Position numbers and translations under genes: made by a program. The notes under the pieces were generated by a model. That model saw nothing but the letters and a program-made list of their open reading frames with translations, was not told where the DNA came from and did not search any database. A stretch of 64,000 nt of DNA from contig VXAI01000115.1 of assembly GCA_013399305.1 (NCBI GenBank), forward strand, positions 1,631,907 through 1,695,906, read 5' to 3'. Positions 25,951 to 36,917 of this stretch are shown here, one piece after another. This DNA is from Rostratula benghalensis. Taxonomy: Eukaryota; Chordata; Aves; Charadriiformes; Rostratulidae. The stretch's first letter is position 1, and every line of letters starts with the position of its first letter.

Positions 25951-26603
25951 TTACAGAGGAACTTGGATAAATTGGACTGATGGGCCAATGTTAACGGGAT
26001 GAGCTTCAACAGGGCCAACTGCCAGGTCCAGCTTGTATAAGAAATAATGTGACCAGCAGAAGTAGGCAGGTGATTGCCCCCCTGTATACAACACTGGTGA
26101 GGCCACACATTGAGGGTTGTGTCCAGTCCTGGGCACCTCAACATAAGAGAGATATCAAAGTGTTGGTGTGAGTGCAGAGGAGGGCAACAAAGCTGGTGAA
26201 GGGTCTGGAGAACAAATCTTATGAAGAGCAATTAAAGGAGCTGGGACTGTTTAGTTTGAGGAAGAGGAGGCTGAGGGGAGACCTCATCACTCTCTATAAC
26301 TACTTGAAAGGACATTGTAGAGAGGTTGGTGACGGTCTCTTCTCACAGGTAATTAGCGATAGAATGAGAGGGAATGGCTTCAAGGTTGAACATTAGGAAA
26401 GAATTTTTCACAGAAAGGGTGGTCAGACACTGGAATAGGCTGCCCAGGGAGATGGTTGAGTCCCCATCCCTGAATGTGTTTAAGAGTCATTTAGATGTGG
26501 TGTTGGGGGATATGGTATAGGGGAGGACTTTGTAGAGTAGGGCAGATGGTTGGACTTTATAATCCCAAGGATCTCTTCCAACCTGAATGATTCTATGATT
26601 CTT
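25951..26603 (+). mobile_element. CR1 LINE with internal deletion, sense on plus strand
   Basis: The 5' part (to about 26026, gagcttcaacagggccaact) matches the region of CR1 ORF2 that normally reads ..TTCAACAAGGCCAA... The sequence then jumps to the later ctggtgaggccacac motif, leaving out roughly 200 bp of the usual order. The remainder runs through ggagggcaacaaagctggtg, gaggctgaggggagacctca, ctggaataggctgcccaggg and ends in gattctatgattctt. Reading frames are broken by stops and small indels. Confidence 0.93.
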
Positions 26604-29600
26604 CTCTCGGTGAGAAGGAAGGTGAATGGAAGACCACAACTCATATCAATTGCGAGGGACCAAAGCCTTGCTAATTGTAGTGGGAAATTTATTTCAGAAA
26701 TCTGGAGTTTTCCTCTTATTACAAAATCTCACCCTATTCTTGTATGTAAGGTTGCTGTGGGGAGTGTGATGATAGTCTAAGCTTAATGGCAACAGTAACA
26801 GATGGTGTCTGCTCCATGGATCCCTGCCAGGAGTTCATAAGCTGTGTATTTGAGTAGCTCAAGTCACTGTGAGATCAGTTCATTGGCAGAGTGAAGAGCA
26901 ACATCATGGCCATGGAACAACTGCTTAAGCAAAAAGAGCCTCTGGGGAAGGAAGAGACATGTGAAATGTATCTGCATGTAAGAGCAATGCAATACACATT
27001 CCACAAACACCATGCTTTTCCTGCCCTGTCCACAGACTCTCTATCTAAAGTCCTATTCTTAATGCATCTCCCTTCCCCTGTCCTTTTTGCAGAGAGCAGA
27101 CTCCTCTCAGTCATCCCGAGGTGAACAGCAAGATACTTAAACCAACCAGTTTAAAATAGACATCCCTAAACTCTTCCCTTGGCTAAGGTAAATTTTTCTG
27201 TAACAAACCATGTCTCAGTGATGAGGGTGGCCAGGTAACTCTCATTCAATGTTAAGAACCATCTATTTCTCTCCCTTCCGAACAATAAACGCACCAAAGA
27301 GCCATGGAGGAAAAGACGTGATACTTGCCACTCAGGTCTCCCTGGAATCGGACATACCAGAGAGTCATAACTCCTGAATGGGTGATTCTTGCAGACTGCT
27401 TCAGTTGTAAGGACAAGGGACCAGAGTATTCTCATCAAGGAACTGTGTTAATAGTGGGGGAGAATCTACTTAAATTATGCAAGCATATACATAATATGAA
27501 GTACGAGAAAGTTACTGATCTTTCAAAAAGAAGTGTGCTGGCAGAAGGGTAACTCAGTTAGACAGGTAACAGGTAGCAGCTGGGTTAAACAAGTTATTTG
27601 TCCCACTGGAGGAATAAAAAAAGCTCAGAAAAAGAATTGGCTTGGCTTTTATTTTTAAATAGAGGCCCAGCCCTTTTTCGCAGGTGACCTCTGAGGTTAT
27701 TTCTTTATTTCGGTCAAACTTTGAATAAAAATAATTCTTGTTAGGATTATCTTGGTCTTTTTGTCCATGAGAATAACTGATTGCCAGACAGGGATCTTTG
27801 AGGCCAGCTCATACTAGTTATAATCACAGTCAGCTGGTGTGGCTGCAGCATCCACTCAGAACATTCACTCAGAATAGCAACATTTCTGCTGGCTTTCTGC
27901 AAGGGAAGCAGAGACAGAGCCTCTGTATTTATGAGCAAAGACCTGTACTGGAACTAGGGATACAAAGGACTTCTTTCCCCTAGACAGATGCATACATGGG
28001 GCCAAGTACTACTCAAAACTGGAAGGAGAAACACATTCCTGAGTATGATATCTGATGCATTTATTCACCAAACAATCACAGGAAGAATTGAAGCTGTGTT
28101 ATTTTAGATGGGGTTTTCAAGAGTCATGAGAATGTCATAGAAGGTCATGGAGGATCGTCTTGGACTAAGTGACAATAGCTTTCTAAAGAGAATGAACTTT
28201 AGCAAACTAGGAATACTGATTAGGAAATTCAAACCAGGGACTCAAATGCTGAAGTGTCTTAGGTTTTATTCAGATCAAAGTTTTTAAAAACTGTCAGGAA
28301 TGAGGATGACAAGCAAGCTGCAGGCTTCCTTGCATTAGTAATCTCCCCCTCCTTCCCAAGAGAGGTTTAATAAAGAAGCAGAGAGCTTGGAAGTGAAAAA
28401 AGCTACATCAGCACAGGTTATGGCAATATTACTTGTCTGGGAACTTTTCCAAGTTCCTTGGTCTGGGTGTATGCTTCTGATATATCCCGAATCTCGTCAC
28501 TTCTTCTTCCTCCAAACACATTCTGATTGCTCTGGTGTCTGATTGCTATGGTGCAGCAAGCTTTAAGAAATATTTGATCTGAATCACTGGAGGATTGGGA
28601 TTCTTGAACAAATTGCAGGTAAACCTGTCCATAGCCAACGACAGCTGGAATAAGGTAGTATATTGATGCAGCAAGAATTTGCCATGGTGGAGACAAGTTA
28701 GGTATAGTTCATAATATTAAAACAAGAAACAGAATATTCCGCTGTCAGAGAGGGAGAACAAGAAGAGAAATGGGACAATAATGCAATACAGATATCTGGA
28801 AAATAGTTAGGACTGTTCTTGGTTTACCCTTAATAACATATGCCACAATGGTAAGTAGGGATGTAAAGTCAATGATGTTTGGAGACAGAGCAGTTGGAAT
28901 GAGGACAGGGAAATCGAAGTTATCACAAGCAGACTGAAGTGACAGTCAGACTGTGTTGACAACAGTAGTGCAAAAATTTTTTGAACTGATATACCAGCCT
29001 GGCCAATAAAGAGCCATGTTTTCAGGATGATGAACTCATCTAGAGTTCAGGTAGAGGGAAGCAGAGACATTGGAAAGAGGTACGGTGAAAGTACTGCTTT
29101 TTTTGAACCCCAACTGACTGCCAGCATGGGCTTCAAATGCCCTTACGTTGCATTTTCAAGTCAGAGATGAGGGGAGGTTACTCTCAGTTTGCTTAAAATC
29201 ACTTAACCTAGGGGTAGACACTGCCTTAAAATATAACTGCAGTCAGCAGAGATTTAATATTAGATAATCTCTATTGCTGAAACAGGAAAGGAAGAAAGCA
29301 CTACAAACTGAAGCACATCACCTGAACATTTAACATTGAAAGACTTATGATAAAATGGATATGAATTGACTGTGAATAGGCAGAGGCTGGAGGCTGAAAA
29401 ATTTTTAGGTGTCAAAGTAGAGGAGTTGTAAAGCAACCTTCCCAAATGATATAGGGAAAAGAAAAAAACCCAAACCAAACAACTAGCTAATTTTCAGATG
29501 AAGCTTGTCTGGATTATGAATAAATCCGTAGGAAACAACCAGGGAAAGAAAGATAATGCAACATTTGCTGGAATTTTTTTCTTATTTGTGTGCAGTTTCT

Positions 29601-30968
29601 TGCAGGTTAAGCTTGAGTAATATTCCTGCAAAGGAGACAGATTTACAATTAGTTCTACTTTGACTTCAGTTGTTCTGGACAGGAATAAGCCAAGAATAGT
29701 TCCAGCCTGGAACTGGGGAGCACTCAAGAATGGTACAAAATTCAACTGACAGCCCAAGGAGATTTCCCATTCCTTTTGTCTGTAGATTTGTCTCAGATTA
29801 TTAAAGTTGGAAAAGTACTTGCTTCCTTTCTCATGAGATGTGAGAACTGATGATATGCTTTGGGGAAAAAAGCCTTTGTGGGGTTGTTCTGTTGAAGTTA
29901 CAAGCACTACAAATCACATGGCCTTACTGGGGCAAGCTGATTGCCTGATGTTACTTGCTTTGGTGTTCACAAATTTGCTTGCTAGGGAGAAACAGAGGAC
30001 AGGAGAAGATTGAGGCTTCTGTCACAGCCCACAGCGCTCTCTGGCATTCTGGACCTGGTCCATGGGCATGGAGAACTAAAGAAAGCTTAGGAAAAGAACA
30101 GGAGGGCAGGTCTCTGATGTTTGGCAGTGGTCATGGAGAGTGGAGTCAAAATAGCTGACTTCCATAAACATTTGGTAAGTATGCTTGTGTATTTAATATA
30201 ATTTCTTTTACCTACTGCTGTAGCTTATGCTGGAGGGGCTAATGGATCAGCTAAAGAGATGTCAGGAGCAATAAAGCTCTGAATAGCATTGTCATAAGTG
30301 ATAGCTGTGATCCTTTATTTCACAAGACAGCACCTCTATTGACCATGTTCCTTCACGGATGTGACCTTGAATGCTTCCTAATGTATTATGCATGAGGTAG
30401 ATGTAAAACCCAAAGTCCCCTTTGCAGACAGGATGGAGAAATTTTCTTGCACACTAGAGCCTTGTAATGAACTCAGCTCACATCATGGCCAAGATATTAA
30501 TATTGGAATTTACCTTCTATTATTACAGGAAGCACTCTCACCTATGTGTTAATTAGCATAAGTCCATTTATTTCAGTCATCTCTCACATATTCTAAACTG
30601 AGTCAAATTGTTATAGGGTTTGTGATCACACTATTTTGTAGTCAGAGATACGGGCTTCCATTTTAGCTAAAAAACCCACTCTTGCTTTCATTTTAACCCT
30701 GCTGATGAGAATGAAACAACGTATAATGCAAATTGGAAGCTAACCTCTGAATCAGAATAATTGATTACATTGACATTGTCAATATAATGTGCCTCTGTGG
30801 GACAGACAGTATTGTCTCTCACTCCTGCACTTGTCTCTTGTGTCACTGCCTCAACAGACAATGAACTTAAGGCTATTGCTTACTCTGAGTTACAATAGTT
30901 TTAGAAAACAATCAAATGACATCTCTGGGCATCTGTTTCTGCTCTCCTGTTGGTGTTTGATACACAGC
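26604..30968. other. Unique, gene-free sequence
   Basis: No repeat recognised. A minus-strand open stretch at 28696-28418 with a possible donor (CAA then gtaata) is noted as a finding only. Confidence 0.45.
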
Positions 30969-31025
30969 TGTCCTGGTTTGAGAGTATCTGCTGTTTGAAC
31001 CATTAGCTCAGCCCAAACCATGACA
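30969..31025. mobile_element. 57-bp element with terminal inverted repeats
   Basis: Starts tgtcctggtttgag and ends cagcccaaaccatgaca. The two ends are inverted copies with few mismatches over about 15 bp. TGTCCTGGTTT is also the start of a common avian LTR whose 3' end reads ..AAACCACGACA, so this could be a solo LTR that lost nearly all its interior, or a minute MITE-like element. Flanks show no target-site duplication. Confidence 0.4.
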
Positions 31026-34000
31026 AGACTATATGTATATATTCTCAAGCAATAGGCTGAGAGCCCTTGACATCCTCCCAAACGGTTAGCACAAGTATAA
31101 ATCTTCAAGCAGTGATGTTTCCTGCTAATTTTAATCCATTCTACTAATTTTCTAGAGTCCTAAGAGATTTATTAATGTTTTAAGTATGTGACCCATCCTA
31201 CAGAATACATAACCATGTCCTCACTATAATTTTGTGTAAGAAACCTGAAAGAAACTCTACAATGTTAATTGAGTTTCATAGATTTGGAAGCAGTTTCTAT
31301 ATAACTCTTTAAGGTTTTATCTTAAGGAAGTGCTCGTAGACATAAAGACTATAAATTTCAAGAGGCTTTGCATGACAGAAAAAAGCCACCATTTCCACAT
31401 GGCTATTCCACAGATTCCTTTAATTTCATGGTGAAAATTTAATCAATTGTTAGATCTATTAAGACCAGTTTTTGAGAGATGGATCAGGCCCAATATAGAT
31501 TGCTGCTACTCAATATCTACATAAGACTGACACAGGAATGAAAAACAATCTTCCCGACTCCAATCCTGCTTTATTCCTTAGAATGATGATGGTCAATGTG
31601 TGGAATTGAACTTCTCACAGCCTATTGAATTTTACTATCACACCACCGCACTTGACCTTGACCTATATTATTATAGAGACATCTGTGTGTGCTTTCTCTA
31701 TATATCATTATGTAAAGCAGTGATACACAAACAGTAATATCCTCATCTGCATTTTTGAGGGCTGCTTTGGATTCTGTCCAATAGTATTTCATTACACTAG
31801 ATCAGGGCAGTTCAACACTTGCAGTGAAAGCTTCAGGAAAGCATCGAGTGACTAGCTACTCTGTGCTTTAAATCAGAAATGTGTCCAAGAATAGCAGGAG
31901 GGAGCTTTCAACAGCCAGAAATGTTGTCTTTCTGATGATATTTGACCCGCACCCCTGCTCATGTGAAGTCCCAGCAGAAAAGTAATATTTCCGCAAGAAA
32001 AAAAGCTGTTATTCTGAGGACTCTGACTAAATCCAGACTTTATCATGATAGAGATGTCAGGGAGAGGATGTGTCTTTTATTAGACAATTTGATATAGTTA
32101 GAAAAAGGATAGACACGCTTTCAGGTACACCAATACTTTTCAGATTTGAAATGTAAAACCAAATGCCTGATGCTTCAGTGGCATAAAGTGTACTCTGTGT
32201 AACAACAGATAGACCTGGAAAGGACCATAAGGAATTGTATTGTTAATGTCCCTACTCAATGGAAAGCCCAGCTCTGTCTTTAAGAAGTAAAGTGGATGTA
32301 GTAGCTTCAGCTACCAGGAACAACTCCTACCTCATGGGCGAGTGAGAAGAGTGGAGTGCCTCATTTCATTAAAAGAAAGGTCTTTTAGAGTCAGTTCTGG
32401 ATGACAATAAGTGAAGGAACACATCACCAAAGATTGGGGTTTGAGCCAAATATAAATACAAGCTGAAATGCAGCAGCTCGGTACAATCTACAGACCAATA
32501 CCTCTTATTTTATGGCATATTTTGGGACAACTCCTCCTGCAACCTTCTGCTAAAAGCAACATTATTCGAACTACAAAAAGCTGATGCTCTGACTACTTAT
32601 GAAGTGCAGGTGTACTTTTTATTCCCATTGGCAAGAGAAGCACAGGAGAAGAAATTCCAGCACTTTTCTGTTAAGACAAGGAGTTATGCTGGACTAATCA
32701 AAAAAGAATGTTAAGATTAGCACTGTTAAGTTGGGTTATCAGGGCTTTATCTGGTGAGACTCCTGAAGTCAGCCAGGGTGAGTGCAGCAAGCAGTGGGAG
32801 GTGGGCTGCCAAGGCAAATTGGTGGAAGACCTGTGCTTGCTGTAGCAAGTAGAGATAGATTGAGTTTTATAATGTGTAGTGGTAGCTATGAGACCAGAGC
32901 CTGTAGACAGATGAGAGTTCACTGCTCATTCTTATTTCATCCCCCTGGATGTTATCTACAGATGAAATAACATTAAGCAGACCAACGACTGTAAATCATG
33001 CTGTATTTCATGTGTTGGGAGATTAAGGCAGATTTTTTGATGGTCAGTTGGTCTTGAAGTTACGCAGAGGTATTTTTAACCTACCAGATTCTCTTGTGAC
33101 CCTTATTTCCATCTTCCCACAACCTAGCCTCAGCAGTCAGATTGGAATACTTTAAAGTGGAATAGAGAAAAAATAGATTGCCTTGAGATTTACTGTTTAC
33201 TGTACTGAATCTGAGGCCTAAAATAACTGGGAGAAAGTGCCTTGCAGAGACACTTTTACTAGGAGTATTTAATCTTATAATTGGGGATATATTTTGAAGA
33301 GACATTTTTAAAAGACTGAGAGATTCAGTATTCAGTTAATTAATTCCTTTTGTACCAAACAGCTACCAAATTTTGGCATAGCCACACTTTTAAACATAGT
33401 TTATGGAAAGGGTGGAAAAAAAAATAAAAGAAGGCCTTCTCTAAGGAGATTTTACAGTTAAAAGATAACTCTGTCTGAGAGAACAGATTTGAATCGATTA
33501 CCAAGCTATAGCCTTTCTCTCCTCCTTCCCTGCAGCTTTTAGAGATATCTGTTGCAGGCAGATTTCAGAGACTCTCAGCACAGCAAACAAATTACCAAGG
33601 CAACCTTGACACTGATGTCTGGAACTCAGTATAGAGAGAAACAATAAGCACCTTATATCAGTATCCCAAGTGTAAACCCCATTCAGTATTTCATAGTGCA
33701 CACAGTGAAATTTGCCTTTTAGTCAGTTGCCTGTATTCTTGTATGTTCACTGATTCTTTTTAAAACTTTTGCTGCTAATCCAGAGATCCTAGCCACTTCT
33801 TGGATGCTGTACATCTATAGGCTCTTATTATAAGCAAAAATCTTGTCTGATCTATCAGAGAGGTCTTAATTAAAATAGACCACTTGTCCCAAAAAATCTT
33901 TAGCTGCTAATCTGTCAGTGCTAGCATTGTGAATAACTGTACCTAATTGGAAGTGTGTCTTTTGAATCAATAGATATGGATGGTTGAATTGAATGCATTC

Positions 34001-35858
34001 AACTCACCTGCGTGAGGAAGTACATGCTTTTAAAAAGCAGTCACAGGACCAATCAAGTAACATTTTGTTTGGTTGTTTCCTCTGCATGAAAGCTATGTAA
34101 TCCTGATGAAAAAATAGTACCTTGGAATAAGTTCATTCAAAAGAGCATTTGTCATGCTATTTAAGTGACATTATTGTTTAGGCAGATTGAAATAATAAAA
34201 AAAAAAGATGCAAATGAAAGTAGTCTTATGCATTCATTTTGCTTGTATTTGATTCTGGATTACGTGTTGCAGTTCCTACATCACATTTGGGATTTTTAAG
34301 TCCCTCTCTGGAGTGCACGGGGCTTTGCAATCACAACACACAACACTTTCACGTGTGTTTTTAACTCCCTTTAAATATGAAATTAAAGAGGAACTTGAAA
34401 TAGAAAATTGTGCCAGTAGTATTTTATAGGTACATTTAAATCAAAGCTTCGAATATACAGGACTTTGCTTAAGACAAGAAATTGTGCTGTACCTGTAAGC
34501 CACCCAAAGTGTATGTCCACCTGAAACCAAGAGAAGAGGCCAATTTGCCTTTCAAAACATGCTGTATCCTGGATCTCATAGTGGCTCTAATAATCTGCTG
34601 ACATATTGCATACACCCATACATTTTAACTAACATTCAAAAAGCTCACTTCAAGAGAGCTGTATAGTTCAAACAATCCATTTTATTTTATCCCGTAAAGC
34701 TAAGCTTCAGGAGTATAAAACTGAGATAGTGCAAACAGTGAGGTATGATTTTTCTATTATTACTTTAAAAACATTACAGGCTAACCTTTATAGCTAAGAT
34801 GTAATTCTTTCCATGCTCACTAAGTTGATAGGGTACATGTATTTGGTATTTTCTTCTATCTTGAAACAAGTAAAAGAGAAATTAAAGTTTTTCTTGACAT
34901 GTGGATTGTAGCCTTGTATAAAATCCTTTCATATAGTAGGTCATTTAAAAAAGCAGCAGACACCCACTTAATTGGCTGATAATTGCTTTCTGCTGAGTGA
35001 CTCACCCTGCAAATCAGTGTACCTTATTGTTGACACTTCAGTTTTTGATTTTTTTCTCAAGTTGTCCTGAGTGCTCAGAGGTGAGCCCTAGAACTCTGGG
35101 TGTAGACATCCTGTGTTGTTTGATGTCATCTGTTTTTATGGAACAATTAATGACTTTTCAGCTGTCACTCTCATTGCTGTTGATGTTAGGAAACAGCTAT
35201 TTTCCCTTAGTCATCTCTTCTCCCTAGCTTTTCCATCAGTCCCTCCATTAAGGGAACTTCAGAAACAGGAAAGTTGACAGCTGGCCAGCACAGGTGTGTT
35301 GGGACGTGGATTGGCATGTGAGAGCTTGAATATATCTGTCTCAGGATGCATGTATATGCATGTTGACATATATATTTGTGTGTGTGCATGTGTGTTTAAA
35401 ACACATGGTAAGAGCTCCTGCTATGGCACTCCCCAGCTGTTCATGAGGATGCCCACATTACAGCAGTGACTAGGACCACTCCCAGGTTAGTAGCACTCAG
35501 AGATCTCAGGGGCCAACATGGAAAGGGTTTGTTTGTTTGTCTCCCTTGACAGATGGAGTCACTTAACATGCTTTCAGCCCAGAAGAAAGCCCTCTTCAAG
35601 TACCTGTCAGCCAGCTCTCTGGACTGATCAAAGGAAGCACCTCTTAGAGTTAAGTTTGAAGAAACCATTTGCATCTTCCTACCAGCTTGCAGCAGGGCAG
35701 AGCTTTCCCTCTTTGATCTCTCTTGCAAGGGCAGTGCAGCAGAATGGTTTGACCCTCACTCTTTCTTGGGCAGTTGAAAAAAATTTGCAACCTGTCATAA
35801 GCAGAGCAGAAGACATTTTTACAGACTCATTAAATTAAATCAGAAGGACCAGAAGTAC
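31026..35858. other. Unique, gene-free sequence, partly possible conserved non-coding DNA
   Basis: No repeat recognised. A strong plus-strand acceptor at 33538 (ctcctccttccctgcag) is followed by a 32-codon open frame. The stretch 33960-34260 has the AT-rich, motif-dense look of vertebrate conserved non-coding elements. A TG/TA-rich patch lies at 35340-35397. Confidence 0.4.
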
Positions 35859-36917
35859 TGTCCTTTTGTGTTGGTAAGGTTTTGATAATGGCTGGGCTGC
35901 AGGACTGGTTTCTGTGAGAAGACACCAGGAGCTGCCCCATATCACAGAAAGCCAGTTCCAAATGGCTCTGAGAAAGTCCAGTCACTGCTCGTAGCTGAGT
36001 CCATCAGTGATGCTGGTAGTGTCCTTGTGATAACATATTTAAGGAAGGGTAAAAAGCTCTGAGCAGCAGCTGTGAGAAAGAAGAGTGAGAAAAATGTGAA
36101 GGTAACAACCCTGTGAACATTGATATCAATGAAGGAGGGGGGAGGGGAGGTTATCCAGGTGCCAGAGCAGAAATTTCCCATGGAGAAGACAATGGTGAAG
36201 CAGGTCATCTGCCTGCAGCCCATGGAAGACCATGTTGGAGTAGATATCCACACAGCAACCCTGGAGTGACAAGGGGAAATGTTGTGAAGGAAGGTGCAGC
36301 CTGTGGGGACCCCATGCCAGCTCCTGGCAGACGTTGTGGCCCATGGAGAGGAGTCCATGCAGAAGCAGGTTTTCTGGCAGGACCTGTGGCCTGTGGGCGA
36401 TCCCTGCTGGGCAGTCTGTTCATGAAGGATTGCACCCCATGAGAAAGACCCATACTGGAGAAGGTCATGAAGAACTGTGTCCTGTAGGAGGGACTCCATG
36501 CTGGAGAAGGGGAACAGTGTGATGAGGAAGAGTGGCAGATACAAAGTGTTATGAACTGACCACAATCCGTATTCCCTACCTCCTGTGCTGCTCACAGAGA
36601 GAAGGTAGAAGACTCAGGAGTGAAGTTGAGGCTAGGAAGAAAGAGGGGTTGAGGGAAAGTGGGTGGTTTTGCTGTGTTTTTTTTTTTTTTTAATTATTAT
36701 TTCTTTCTATCCTACTGTGTTATTAATTGGCAATAAATTAAATTATTTTCCCCAAGTTCTGCATGTGATGGTAATTGGTGAGTGATGTCCCTGTCCTTAT
36801 CTCAACCCATGATTTTTTTTATTTTTTCGTTGTGTTTTCTCCTCCTTTCCTGCTGAGAAGGGGGAGTGAGAGAATGGTTTGGTGGACAACTGGCAGCCAG
36901 CCACCATTAACCTGCCA
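35859..36917 (+). mobile_element. Solo LTR of an avian endogenous retrovirus
   Basis: About 1.06 kb matching a long avian LTR recognisable in many bird genomes. Diagnostic parts in order are tgataacatatttaaggaag, the region of repeated catgg..gg-type units (36170-36510), gaactgaccacaatccgtat, ttattaattggcaataaatt, gatggtaattggtgagtgat, ctgtccttatctcaacccat and a 3' end near cagccagccaccattaacct. An AATAAA lies at about 36732, giving plus orientation. No gag, pol or env sequence flanks it, so it is a solo LTR. No clear target-site duplication is seen, so the ends are approximate. It is diverged, with a T15 run at 36677-36691. The minus strand is open for 217 codons across it, which is a by-product of the GC-rich repeats and not a gene. 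Confidence 0.82.
36170..36510 (+). repeat. Degenerate internal repeats of the solo LTR
   Basis: Within the LTR, units of roughly 50-60 bp recur imperfectly, each built around a cccatgg or ccatg core followed by a purine-rich stretch (for example gcccatggaagaccatgttg, ggcccatggagaggagtcca, caccccatgagaaagaccca, ggactccatgctggagaagg). This is typical of this LTR family and explains the long spurious frames on both strands here. Confidence 0.65.

Noticed and set aside
25884..26231. 115-codon minus-strand open frame
   Set aside because: Antisense of the CR1 fragment.
27166..27438. Minus-strand open frame with a possible acceptor gattccag
   Set aside because: The two alternative frames conflict, the only donor (TTTG then gtgcgt) gives a phase that does not match the next candidate exon.
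36129..36150. G-rich tract as a G-quadruplex
   Set aside because: Only two runs reach four or more G; it is part of the LTR and too weak to claim.
35942..36595. 217-codon minus-strand open frame
   Set aside because: It lies entirely within the solo LTR and is the complement of its repeated units; no protein motifs.
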